The position numbers and the translations under genes are program-made. Shown piece by piece: positions 7,797 through 15,572 of a stretch of DNA of 34,651 nucleotides. Numbering within the stretch: the stretch's first letter is position 1; the number at the start of each line of letters is the position of its first letter. The notes beneath the pieces are model-generated. The model was not told the origin of the DNA and made no database searches. It saw only the letters and a program-made list of their open reading frames with translations. The DNA is from an uncultured Bacteroidales bacterium. Lineage in GTDB: Bacteria > Bacteroidota > Bacteroidia > Bacteroidales > Bacteroidaceae. The stretch spans positions 1-34,651 of the forward strand of contig CADAZW010000007.1 in the NCBI GenBank assembly GCA_902792555.1, in the 5' to 3' direction.

Positions 7797-8504
7797 ATGA
7801 AGATAATAGCGAGGATAAAGACGGACTTTGGTAGCAAATTCGGTGTTCCGCGACAGAGCGGAATGGTGCCGCAACTGCGTGGTCGCGTGGTGTTTGAAAA
7901 GGAATACCGCGTGGCTGAGGCTGTGCGCGGACTGGAGGGCTTTGACTATGTGTGGCTTCTGTGGGATTTCAGCGAGGCGCACCGCGAGGGATGGAGCCCC
8001 ACGGTCCGTCCGCCCCGCCTGGGCGGCAACGAGAGGGTAGGGGTGTTTGCCACCCGTTCGCCATTCCGTCCTAACAATATTGGTCTCTCGGCAGTCAGGC
8101 TGCTGGGCATCGATTATGACGCCAAGGATGGTCCTGTCCTGTTGGTGGGAGGCGCTGACCTGATGGACGGCACACCAATCTATGATATCAAGCCCTATCT
8201 TCCTTACACCGACGCTCACCCCGAGGCGAGGGCTGGCTTCACTCGGGGCAATGCCAATGCCGAGGGCGAGAGACTGGAAGTGGAAATCCCCAAGGCTCTT
8301 GTTCGCAAGCTGGGCGAGGAGAAGGCTGCGGCACTCCGCGGAGTGCTGGAGGCAGATCCAAGGCCACGCTATCAGGCTGACGCTGATCGTGTGTATGGCT
8401 TTACTTTCGCCGGAGAAGAGATACAATTTCGCGTGGAGGGAAAACTCCTCAAAGTCCTTAATGACCTTAAGGACACTAATGACTTTAAAGATTTTAAAAA
8501 ATAA
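7797..8504 (+). CDS. trmO: tRNA (adenine(37)-N6)-methyltransferase, TrmO/TsaA family
   Basis: TrmO uses SAM to methylate the N6 of threonylcarbamoyl-adenosine 37 in ANN-decoding tRNAs. The family features are plain: an N-terminal beta-barrel with KIIARIKTDFGSKFGVPRQSG, LEGFDYVWLLWDFSE, the SAM-contacting RLGGNERVGVFATRSPFRPN-type block with NNIGLSAVRLLG, DLMDGTPIYDIKPYLPYTDA, and the C-terminal LEADPRPRYQ followed by YGFTFAGEEIQFRV. The last 15 or so residues (KVLNDLKDTNDFKDFKK) look like an added tail encoded by a short quasi-repeat (AAAGTCCTTAATGACC). They are not part of the conserved fold. Its stop overlaps the rlmN start by one base (TAATG), implying coupled translation of two RNA-modification enzymes. 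Confidence 0.93.
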   Translation: MKIIARIKTDFGSKFGVPRQSGMVPQLRGRVVFEKEYRVAEAVRGLEGFDYVWLLWDFSEAHREGWSPTVRPPRLGGNERVGVFATRSPFRPNNIGLSAVRLLGIDYDAKDGPVLLVGGADLMDGTPIYDIKPYLPYTDAHPEARAGFTRGNANAEGERLEVEIPKALVRKLGEEKAAALRGVLEADPRPRYQADADRVYGFTFAGEEIQFRVEGKLLKVLNDLKDTNDFKDFKK

Positions 8505-9565
8505 TGAGACAGATACTTTCGGGCATGACTCCCAAAGAGCTGGAGGCTGTGGTTGCCGGGCTGGGGCAGCCGCGCTTTGTTGCCAAGCAGTTGGCACAGT
8601 GGCTTTATCAGAAACAGATATTCAGCTTCGACGAGATGACGAATGTCTCGAAAAAGATGCGTGAACTGCTGGCTGAGCACTATGAACTGGGCCGTCGAAG
8701 GCCCGTGGATAAGTCGGTGTCGAAGGACGGCACTGTTAAATACCTGTTTCCGGCGGCAGATGGTCGCACGGTGGAGGCTGTGTTCATTCCCGACCATGAC
8801 AGGGCCACGCTCTGCGTCAGTTCGCAGGTGGGCTGCAAGATGGGCTGCCGCTTCTGCATGACAGGGCGTCAGGGCTTTGAGGCCAACCTCACGGCGGCTG
8901 AGATACTCAACCAGATATACTCGTTGCCTGAGCATGAGCGCCTTACTAACATAGTGTTTATGGGGCAGGGTGAGCCTTTTGACAATACTGACGAGGTGAT
9001 GAGGGCCTTGGAGGTGCTGACGGCCGACTGGGGCCTGGCATGGAGTCCCAAGCGCATCACGGTGTCTACCGTGGGAGTGATGAAAGGCCTCAGTCGATTC
9101 ATACGAGAGAGTCGTTGCAATCTGGCCATAAGCCTGCACTTTGCCCATGGTGCTGACAGGGCAGCCCACATGCCCGCTCAGCGCCCTTATCCCATTGAGG
9201 ACGTGGTGGAGATGCTACGCCATGAGGATTTCTGCCGCGATGCTGACGAGGAGAATCCACGTGAGGGCTCCCATCAGCGCAGGCTTTCTTTTGAATATAT
9301 ATTGTTTGAGGGCCTCAACGACAAGGTGCACCACCTGGACAAGATAGTCCGCCTGCTGCGTGGCCTGGACTGCAGGGTCAACCTCATTCCCTTCCACGCC
9401 ATACCTGACAGTCCTTATATGGGAGCATCTGCCGAGAAGCTGATGCACATCCGCAACTATCTTACCTCCAAGGGACTTTTTGCCACCGTGAGGGCATCGA
9501 GAGGGCAGGATATTGAGGCCGCCTGCGGATTGCTCAACACCAGGCACAAGGGCGAAAAAAGGTAA
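8504..9565 (+). CDS. rlmN: Dual-specificity 23S rRNA/tRNA (adenine-C2)-methyltransferase
   Basis: This is a radical-SAM enzyme that methylates C2 of A2503 in 23S rRNA and A37 of some tRNAs, by way of a methylated cysteine. The [4Fe-4S] motif CxxxCxxC is C111-C115-C118 in SQVGCKMGCRFCMTGRQGF. The conserved EAVFIPD glutamate is at about 91, GQGEPFDN is the GEP motif, and the second catalytic cysteine is C341 in GQDIEAACGLL. At 353 residues it is normal for RlmN. Like other RlmN proteins it has the N-terminal accessory domain (LEAVVAGLGQPRFVAKQLAQ). Start and frame are fixed by the one-base overlap with trmO. Cfr-type resistance enzymes share the fold, but the sequence length and N-terminal region are those of RlmN. 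Confidence 0.95.
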   Translation: MRQILSGMTPKELEAVVAGLGQPRFVAKQLAQWLYQKQIFSFDEMTNVSKKMRELLAEHYELGRRRPVDKSVSKDGTVKYLFPAADGRTVEAVFIPDHDRATLCVSSQVGCKMGCRFCMTGRQGFEANLTAAEILNQIYSLPEHERLTNIVFMGQGEPFDNTDEVMRALEVLTADWGLAWSPKRITVSTVGVMKGLSRFIRESRCNLAISLHFAHGADRAAHMPAQRPYPIEDVVEMLRHEDFCRDADEENPREGSHQRRLSFEYILFEGLNDKVHHLDKIVRLLRGLDCRVNLIPFHAIPDSPYMGASAEKLMHIRNYLTSKGLFATVRASRGQDIEAACGLLNTRHKGEKR

Positions 9566-9571
9566 ATCTTT

Positions 9572-9601
9572 TTGCCGTTAAGAAAAAAAGTGCTACTTTT
9601 A
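9572..9601 (+). promoter_or_regulatory. Promoter TTG-N19-TACTTTTA for pdxA
   Basis: TTG (9572-9574), a 19-base spacer and TACTTTTA (9594-9601, seven of eight consensus positions) lie in the gap after rlmN, 30 bases ahead of the pdxA ATG. This suggests pdxA and the genes after it can be transcribed independently of rlmN. Confidence 0.55.
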
Positions 9602-9631
9602 CACTTCGAAATTGAAAACCACAAGACTATT

Positions 9632-10711
9632 ATGGATAAGATAAGAATCGGTATTACCCACGGCGACCTCAACGGAGTGGGCTATGAGATAATCCTCAAG
9701 GCGTTTGCCGACGCCGAGCTGAGCAACTGTTGCGTGCCTATTGTCTACGGTTCGCCACGCGCTGCCATATACTATCGTAAGAATCTCAACCTGCAGACCA
9801 ACTTCAAATCGGTCAGCTCTGCCAAGGATGCTGATGCCGGCATGCTCAACATGGTGGTGTGTATAGAGGATGAGGTGAAGATTGACGTTGGTCAGCCCAC
9901 TGAGGAGAGCGGCCGGGCAGCACTCATATCGCTGCAGAGGGCCGTGGCAGACTATAAGGAGGGCCTGATAGACGCCATTGTCACTGCGCCTATCTGCAAA
10001 GCAGCCATCCACGGAGAGGCCTTCCCCTTCAGCGGTCACACTGAGTATCTGGAGAGCGAGTTCGGCTCCAAGGGCGATGCCCTGATGATACTGATGAACC
10101 CCGTGATGCGGGTGGCACTGGCCACCACCCACCTGCCAATGAAGGATGTGGCTGCCGCCATCACCCAGCAGAGGGTGGAGCAGTGTATAGCCCAGCTGCA
10201 CAAGTCGCTGAAGCGTGACTTCCTCATCAGCACACCGCGCATTGCCGTGCTGAGCCTCAACCCCCACTGCGGCGACGGCGGCCTACTGGGCCAGGAGGAG
10301 CAGACGGCCATAGAGCCTGCCATCAGCGCCCAGCGCGCCAATGGCGTGCAGTGCTTCGGACCCTATGCTGCCGACGGATTCTTCGGCGCTGGCATGTATA
10401 GCCATTTCGATGCCGTGCTGGCCATGTATCATGACCAGGGGCTGGCACCTTTTAAGGCTCTGGGCTCCGACGACGGAGTGAACTTCACCGCCGGACTTGA
10501 CGTGGTGCGCACATCACCGGGCCACGGCACAGCCTACGACATTGCTGGCAAGGGCGTGGCCGATGAGAACCCTCTGCGCCAGGCCATCTATGCCGCCATC
10601 GACATAGTAGGCAACCGCCGTTCCGACGACGAGGCTTCGGCCAATCCCCTGAAGATTATAGTTAATGAGCGCCGCGAACGCGGTCGCCGTGATGCTGAGC
10701 CTGCAGAGTAA
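9632..10711 (+). CDS. pdxA: 4-hydroxythreonine-4-phosphate dehydrogenase
   Basis: PdxA oxidises 4-phosphohydroxy-L-threonine with NAD in the DXP-dependent route to pyridoxal phosphate. I use the ATG at 9632 (MDKIRIGITHGDLNGVGYEI) because the family begins with exactly this strand and a HGDxNGVG motif. A longer open frame upstream overlaps the promoter. Further hallmarks are ITAPICKAAIHGEAFPFSGHTEYL, the metal-binding histidine in ATTHLPMKDV, LSLNPHCGDGGLLGQEE, and MYHDQGLAPFKALGSDDGVN followed by RTSPGHGTAYDIAGKG. The product is 359 residues, the normal length. The C-terminal ERRERGRRDAEPAE is a charged extension. The AraC-like gene starts 15 bases later. Confidence 0.95.
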   Translation: MDKIRIGITHGDLNGVGYEIILKAFADAELSNCCVPIVYGSPRAAIYYRKNLNLQTNFKSVSSAKDADAGMLNMVVCIEDEVKIDVGQPTEESGRAALISLQRAVADYKEGLIDAIVTAPICKAAIHGEAFPFSGHTEYLESEFGSKGDALMILMNPVMRVALATTHLPMKDVAAAITQQRVEQCIAQLHKSLKRDFLISTPRIAVLSLNPHCGDGGLLGQEEQTAIEPAISAQRANGVQCFGPYAADGFFGAGMYSHFDAVLAMYHDQGLAPFKALGSDDGVNFTAGLDVVRTSPGHGTAYDIAGKGVADENPLRQAIYAAIDIVGNRRSDDEASANPLKIIVNERRERGRRDAEPAE

Positions 10712-10726
10712 GCCGGCTGCCTGGGC

Positions 10727-11155
10727 ATGGAGAGGAAGTACACCGAGCGCCTGAGCCAGGCAAGGGTGAGCCGCATATGTCAGATAATCAATGCGGAGCT
10801 CTTTCAGCAGGAGGCATTCCTTCAGCAGGGGCTCACTGCTCGTATGCTGGCAGAGCGCAACGGTATCTCCATGCAGGACATATCGGCCGTATGCGCCGAG
10901 TATTTCGGCGGCAGTTTTGCCATGCTGCTTCAGAGGCTCCGCGTGAGGAAGGTGTGCCGCATGCTCAGCAGCAGGGAGTATGAGCGCGTGAGCTGTGAGA
11001 ACATAGGCCTGCGCTGCGGATTCTCCAGCCGGCAGAGCCTCTACAATGCCTTCCGGCGCCAGAAGGGCATGACACCTGAGGGATACAGACAGAAAAACCT
11101 TAATAACAATGAAAAGAATAGCAATACTGATGACAGTAGCACTGTTGATGGGTAG
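10727..11155 (+). CDS. AraC-type helix-turn-helix protein, 142 aa
   Basis: This is a DNA-binding protein made of little more than an AraC/XylS domain. Helix-turn-helix 1 is near residues 35-55 (LTARMLAERNGISMQDISAV) and helix-turn-helix 2 near 85-110 (SCENIGLRCGFSSRQSLYN), followed by the signature FRRQKGMTPEGYRQ. There is no N-terminal ligand or receiver domain, so it may dimerise or sense through a partner. The last 15 or so codons overlap the start of the M49 peptidase gene by 47 nt in another frame, giving an unusual C-terminus (NNNEKNSNTDDSSTVDG). It follows pdxA by 15 bases and is probably co-transcribed. It may control its own operon or the peptidase; its target is unknown. Confidence 0.8.
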   Translation: MERKYTERLSQARVSRICQIINAELFQQEAFLQQGLTARMLAERNGISMQDISAVCAEYFGGSFAMLLQRLRVRKVCRMLSSREYERVSCENIGLRCGFSSRQSLYNAFRRQKGMTPEGYRQKNLNNNEKNSNTDDSSTVDG

Positions 11156-13145
11156 CGGCGCCAAGGCTGCTGCACCCGAAGATGACTTTGAGTACACCAA
11201 CGAGCGCTTTGCCGACCTGCAGATGCTGCGCTACAAGGTGCACGGTTTTGAACAGCTCAGCCTGCGCGACAAGCAGCTTGTCTATTACCTCAGCGAGGCC
11301 TCGCTCTGCGGTCGCGATATCCTCTTCGACCAGAACGGAGCCTACAATCTGCGCATTCGCAAGATGCTGGAGACTGTCTATACCGACTATCAGGGCAGCC
11401 GCCAGAGCGACGACTTCAAGGCTATGGAGGTCTATCTCAAGCGAGTATGGTTCTCCAACGGCATCCACCATCACTACGGCTGCGAGAAATTTGTGCCCGG
11501 CTTCAGCGAAGCGTTTTTCCGCAATGCGCTGAAGAGCGTAGATGCCAGGAAGCTGCCGCTTGCCAAAGGTCAGACCGTTGACCAGCTCTGCGACGAAGTG
11601 TTCCCCGTAATCTTCGATCCCACGCTGATGAAGATGCGCGTCAACCAGAAGGACGGCGAGGACCTCATCAAGACCTCCGCCTCCAACTACTACGGCGACG
11701 GAGTCACCCAGGCTGAGGCCGAGGCTTTCTATGATGCGCAGAAGGACACCACCGACCAGGAGCCCGTGATGTACGGCCTCAACAGTCGCCTTGTGAAGAA
11801 GGGCGGCAAGCTTGTGGAGCAGCGCTGGACAGCCGGCGGACTCTATGGCTCCGCCATCAAGAAGATAATCTATTGGCTCGACAAGGCAGCCACCGTGGCC
11901 GACACTCCGCAGCAGAAGGCGGCCATCAACGAACTCATCAAATACTATAAGACCGGCGACCTCCGCACTTTCGACTCCTATAGCATCCTCTGGCTCAAGG
12001 ACACCGAGAGCCTCGTCGATTTCACCAACGGCTTCATCGAGAGCTACGGCGACCCCCTCGGCCTTAAGGCCAGCTGGGAAGCCATCACCAATTTCAAGGA
12101 TCTCGAAGCCACCAAGCGTGCCGAGAAGCTCAGCACCAACGCCCAGTGGTTTGAGGACCACTCGCCCGTTGATCCGCGCTTTAAGAAGGACGAGTGCAAG
12201 GGCATCTCTGCTAAGGTGATTGTGGCAGCCATCCTCGGCGGCGACCTCTATCCCTCCACCGCCATCGGCATCAATCTGCCCAACAGCAACTGGATACGCA
12301 AGCAGCACGGCTCGAAGAGCGTGACCATCGGCAACCTCACCGACGCCTACAACAAAGCAGCCCACGGCAACGGCTTCAACGCAGAGTTCATCTGCGACCC
12401 CGTGATAACAGACATCATAGATAAATATGGTGACAACTGCGACGACCTCCACACCGACCTCCATGAGTGCCTCGGCCACGGCAGCGGCAGGCTGCTGGAG
12501 GGAGTCAGCGACGATGCCCTCAAGTCCTACGGCTCCACCATGGAGGAGGCACGCGCCGACCTCTTTGCGCTCTACTACCTCGCCGACCCCAAGCTTGTGG
12601 AGCTCGGCCTCACACCCAACATGGACGCCTACAAGAGCCAGTATTACTATCAGATGATGAACGGCCTCATGACGCAGCTTGTGCGCATCGAGCCCGGCAA
12701 GAACCTTGAGGAGGCACACATGAGAGACCGCGCCCTCATCGCCCACTGGGCGCTGGAGCATGGCAAGGCCGCTAACGTGTGCGAGCTCATCAAGAAGGAC
12801 GGCAAGACCTACCTGCAGATCAACGACTACGACGCACTGCGCCAGCTCTTCAAGGAGCTGCTGATAGAGGTGCAGCGCATCAAGAGCGAGGGTGACGTGG
12901 AGGCAGCCCGCCAGCTGGTGGAGACCTACGGAGTGAAGGTTGACCCTGAGCTCCACAAGGAGGTGCTCGCCCGCTACCAGGCACTCAACATAGCGCCCTA
13001 CAAGGGATTCATCAATCCCGTCTATACACCCGTCACCGACGGCAAGGGCAACATCACCGACGTCAAGGTCAGCTACACCGAGGGCTATGCCGACCAGATG
13101 CTCCGCTATTCCCGCGACTACGGATTCCTGCCCTTTAAAAATTGA
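11109..13145 (+). CDS. Dipeptidyl-peptidase III family (M49) zinc peptidase, exported
   Basis: M49 enzymes remove N-terminal dipeptides from oligopeptides using zinc. The active-site helix reads LHECLGHGSGRLLEG, the HExxGH variant found in Bacteroidetes M49 enzymes (HExxxH family), with the third ligand in EEARADLFALYYLADPK. A typical C-terminal stretch follows (KTYLQINDYDALRQLFKELL). MKRIAILMTVALLMGSGAKA gives a signal peptide, so it should act outside the cytoplasm. Its 678 residues match the size of the Bacteroides thetaiotaomicron enzyme as I recall it. The ATG at 11109 lies inside the AraC-like gene, overlapping it by 47 nt; I prefer this start because it gives the signal peptide. The peptidase may feed dipeptides to the cell, alongside the CstA-type transporter encoded 6 kb away. 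Confidence 0.92.
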   Translation: MKRIAILMTVALLMGSGAKAAAPEDDFEYTNERFADLQMLRYKVHGFEQLSLRDKQLVYYLSEASLCGRDILFDQNGAYNLRIRKMLETVYTDYQGSRQSDDFKAMEVYLKRVWFSNGIHHHYGCEKFVPGFSEAFFRNALKSVDARKLPLAKGQTVDQLCDEVFPVIFDPTLMKMRVNQKDGEDLIKTSASNYYGDGVTQAEAEAFYDAQKDTTDQEPVMYGLNSRLVKKGGKLVEQRWTAGGLYGSAIKKIIYWLDKAATVADTPQQKAAINELIKYYKTGDLRTFDSYSILWLKDTESLVDFTNGFIESYGDPLGLKASWEAITNFKDLEATKRAEKLSTNAQWFEDHSPVDPRFKKDECKGISAKVIVAAILGGDLYPSTAIGINLPNSNWIRKQHGSKSVTIGNLTDAYNKAAHGNGFNAEFICDPVITDIIDKYGDNCDDLHTDLHECLGHGSGRLLEGVSDDALKSYGSTMEEARADLFALYYLADPKLVELGLTPNMDAYKSQYYYQMMNGLMTQLVRIEPGKNLEEAHMRDRALIAHWALEHGKAANVCELIKKDGKTYLQINDYDALRQLFKELLIEVQRIKSEGDVEAARQLVETYGVKVDPELHKEVLARYQALNIAPYKGFINPVYTPVTDGKGNITDVKVSYTEGYADQMLRYSRDYGFLPFKN

Positions 13146-13281
13146 AATTAGGAACCATTTTAATTTGACGATTGGACAATTTCACGATTAGACAATTTAG
13201 CAAGCCGTTGGGCATAAATTTCTGATATATTTCTGGTAATTTCTTTCAGTGCCCACCTCCGGACTTGGCTAATTATCAACT

Positions 13282-13362
13282 ATGCCGCTTCGCTCTCAGG
13301 CTCTTATTTGTCAGCCCGGCTTTGCCGACCACTGACAGAGCCTTCGCGATGCTTTCAGCATT
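13282..13362 (+). repeat. Copy 1 of a dispersed structured intergenic element
   Basis: The stretch starts ATGCCGCTTCGCTCTC and ends TCGCGATGCTTTCAGCATT. AGGCTCT (13298-13304) pairs with AGAGCCT (13337-13343), extended by GTCAG with CTGAC, and ATGCT with AGCAT forms a terminal hairpin. It aligns over its whole length with 22091-22176 and, reversed, with the ends of 16955-17150. It is flanked by TCAACTAT simple repeats on both sides. It lies directly ahead of the AlkD-like gene. The rest of the 13146-13377 gap is simple AT-rich sequence. Confidence 0.7.
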
Positions 13363-13377
13363 CAACTATCAACTATC

Positions 13378-13977
13378 ATGACCCTCCTGCAAATAAAGCA
13401 GTCTCTCCGCTCCATGATGAACGGCCCTCTGTCGCAGTCAATGCGTGAGAAGGGGCTGGCTTACCGCGTGATTTTCGGAGTGGAGTGGCCGCGCCTCATG
13501 GAGTTGGCGCAGGAGATAGGCAAGGACCATCAGTTGGCGCAGGACCTCTGGAAGGAGGACATCCGCGAATGCCGTCTGCTTGCCGGACTGGTGCAGCCGG
13601 TTGAGACATTCTACCCCGAGATAGCCGATATATGGGTGGAGTCTATGCACTATCCCGAGGAGGCGCAGTACACTGTGCTGTCGCTCTTTCAGCATCTGCC
13701 CTATGCCTCTCAGAAGGCCTTTGAGTGGGTGGCGTCGTCCGACGAGATCCGTCAGCAGTGCGGCTTTCTGCTGCTGGCGCGCCTGTTTATGCGGGGCAAT
13801 CCGCTGATGCGCCAGTCGGAGGTGGAGTATCTGGACCAGGCATCGGCGGCACTGGGCGCCAAGAGCCTGGCCGTGAGGAAGGCAGCCTATGATTCACTGC
13901 TGAAATATTCGCTCGTCGGAGCCGAACAGGAAGCTATGGTAGACAAAGTGCTGCGCTCTCTGGAGGACTCCGCTTAA
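13378..13977 (+). CDS. HEAT-repeat protein resembling DNA alkylation repair (AlkD-like)
   Basis: This is a soluble all-helical protein of 199 residues with successive helix pairs, such as the segment from WPRLMELAQEIGKDHQLAQ to LWKEDIRECRLLAGL, then EEAQYTVLSLFQHLPYASQKAFEWVAS and QQCGFLLLARLFMRG. This arrangement resembles the AlkC/AlkD family of base-excision glycosylases. WxExxRExR-like features (LWKEDIRECRLLA) correspond to the recognised AlkD-type region. The catalytic Asp/Trp pair of true AlkD cannot be placed with confidence, so enzymatic activity is unproved. There is no signal peptide. It lies between the M49 peptidase and purA, with a low-complexity stretch behind it. It could equally be a HEAT-repeat scaffold. 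Confidence 0.65.
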   Translation: MTLLQIKQSLRSMMNGPLSQSMREKGLAYRVIFGVEWPRLMELAQEIGKDHQLAQDLWKEDIRECRLLAGLVQPVETFYPEIADIWVESMHYPEEAQYTVLSLFQHLPYASQKAFEWVASSDEIRQQCGFLLLARLFMRGNPLMRQSEVEYLDQASAALGAKSLAVRKAAYDSLLKYSLVGAEQEAMVDKVLRSLEDSA

Positions 13978-14140
13978 AAATTAAAAAATTAAAAAATTAA
14001 AAAAGAAATTGAACTTCAACCCTTAAACTCTTGAACTCTTGAACTCCTTGAACTCTTGAATTCTTAAACTCTTCAATTCTTAAACTCTTCAATTCTTCTT
14101 CAATCCTTCAACTCTTTAATTCTTAAATTCTTCCGATTAA
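13978..14140. repeat. Low-complexity stretch (AATTAAAA and AACTCTTG tracts)
   Basis: After the AlkD-like stop comes AAATTAAAAAATTAAAAAAT, then some 110 bases built of imperfect 8-10-base units such as CTTGAACTC, CTTAAACTC and TTCAATTC, all on one strand skew. Nothing in it encodes a protein. It is the same class of simple sequence that appears in frame inside several coding regions of the window. Confidence 0.75.
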
Positions 14141-14152
14141 GGCAGGCAATAT

Positions 14153-14182
14153 TTTGTCGTTTGCAGATAATTGATTAACTTC
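14153..14182 (+). promoter_or_regulatory. Promoter TTTG-N18-TAACTTCG for purA
   Basis: TTTG (14153-14156) and TAACTTCG (14175-14182) have Bacteroidetes spacing, giving a leader of about 50 bases before the purA ATG at 14241. The C in place of the last T of the -7 element is shared with the promoter of the acyl-CoA synthetase gene (32761-32768). Confidence 0.6.
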
Positions 14183-14240
14183 GCCCGTCGGTAGCAAGAT
14201 ATCAGAACATCGAGAAATATTTTAACATAACCAGCAACCC

Positions 14241-15518
14241 ATGACAAAAGGAAAAGTAGATGCCCTGCTGGGCATAGTCTTCGGCGATGAAGGCAAGGGA
14301 AAGGTAGTAGATTATTTCACTCCGCAGTATGATGTGGTGGCACGCTTTGCCGGCGGTCCCAATGCCGGCCACACCATTATCTTCGACGGCAAGAAGTTTG
14401 TGCTGCGCTCCATTCCCTCCGGCATCTTCTGCGAGGGCAAGATAAATATCATAGGCAACGGTTGCGTGCTGGCTCCCGACCTCTTCATGGCAGAGGCCAA
14501 TGAGCTGGAGGCTGCCGGCTACGACATCAAGAGTCGCCTCCATATCTCCAAGCGCGCCCACCTCATACTGCCCACCCATCGCGCCCTCGACCGTGCCTAC
14601 GAGGCAGCCAAGGGCAAGAACAGGATAGGCACCACCGGCAAGGGCATAGGCCCTACCTATAGCGACAAGGCAGCCCGCACCGGTCTGCGTGTGGGTGATA
14701 TCCTCTGTAACTTTGAGGAGAAATATGCCGCCGTCAAGGCACGCCACGGGCAGATACTCCGCAATATGGGCTATGAGTATGACATCGCCGACGAGGAGAA
14801 GCTCTGGATGAAGGGAGTGGAGTATATGAAGACCTTTCCCCTCACCGATAGCGAGAATGAGCTCAACGCCCTCCTCCAGGAGGGCAAGAGCGTGCTCGCC
14901 GAAGGCGCCCAGGGCACTATGCTCGACATCGACCATGGCACCTATCCCATGGTGTCCTCCTCCAGCACCACCACTGGCGGCGTCTGCACCGGTCTCGGCA
15001 TACCCCCGTCGAGGATTGCCGACGTGTTCGGCATCTTCAAGGCCTACAGCACCCGTGTGGGCTCGGGGCCGTTCCCTGTGGAGCTCTTCGACGCCACCGG
15101 CGACCGCATCCGCGAGATAGGCCATGAGTACGGTGCCGTCACCGGCCGCAACCGCCGCTGCGGATGGCTCGACCTCGTGGCGCTGAAGTATGCCGTGCAG
15201 GTCAACGGCGTCACCCAGCTCATCATGATGAAGAGCGATGTGCTTGACGAGTTCCCCACCATCAAGGTCTGCACCGCCTATCGTTCGCTAACCGCTGACG
15301 GCTCAACGCTAACCGAGGTACCCTACGACCTCGGCGGATGTGAGGCAGTCTATGAGGAGCTGCCCGGCTGGCATACCGACATCACCGGTGCCACCTCCTA
15401 CGACCAGCTGCCCCAGGCGCTCAGGGACTATGTCAAGTTCATCGAGGACTACATCGGCATACCCGTCACCATCGTCAGCGTGGGTCCCGACCGCAACGCT
15501 ACGATTGTCAGGAGTTGA
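14241..15518 (+). CDS. purA: Adenylosuccinate synthetase
   Basis: PurA joins IMP and aspartate with GTP to give adenylosuccinate, the first committed AMP step. The P-loop-like N-terminus is VFGDEGKGKVVDYF, followed by RFAGGPNAGHTI with the active-site His, then IGTTGKGIGPTYSDKAAR, AEGAQGTMLDIDHGTYP, TRVGSGPFPVEL and TGRNRRCGWLDL. At 425 residues it has the normal length. The one visible peculiarity is phenylalanine where most homologues have the tryptophan of WGDEGKG. The GH5 gene follows after 54 bases without an obvious terminator and may be read through. Confidence 0.97.
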   Translation: MTKGKVDALLGIVFGDEGKGKVVDYFTPQYDVVARFAGGPNAGHTIIFDGKKFVLRSIPSGIFCEGKINIIGNGCVLAPDLFMAEANELEAAGYDIKSRLHISKRAHLILPTHRALDRAYEAAKGKNRIGTTGKGIGPTYSDKAARTGLRVGDILCNFEEKYAAVKARHGQILRNMGYEYDIADEEKLWMKGVEYMKTFPLTDSENELNALLQEGKSVLAEGAQGTMLDIDHGTYPMVSSSSTTTGGVCTGLGIPPSRIADVFGIFKAYSTRVGSGPFPVELFDATGDRIREIGHEYGAVTGRNRRCGWLDLVALKYAVQVNGVTQLIMMKSDVLDEFPTIKVCTAYRSLTADGSTLTEVPYDLGGCEAVYEELPGWHTDITGATSYDQLPQALRDYVKFIEDYIGIPVTIVSVGPDRNATIVRS

Positions 15519-15572
15519 TAATTCTGCAAATTTCATGCTGAGCCAGTCGAAGCAAGAAAAAAACAGTCTGCT

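Noticed and set aside
11100-12956. Minus-strand open frame of 618 codons opposite the M49 peptidase.
   Set aside because: It mirrors the peptidase codons; Leu/Val/Ala-rich composition without motifs; no promoter or family match.
14202-14240. A Fur-type regulator gene, which I recall often stands directly before purA in Bacteroides.
   Set aside because: The 263 bases between the AlkD-like gene and purA hold only low-complexity sequence and a promoter; no coding trace is visible, and my memory of the order in relatives is not firm enough to claim a deletion.
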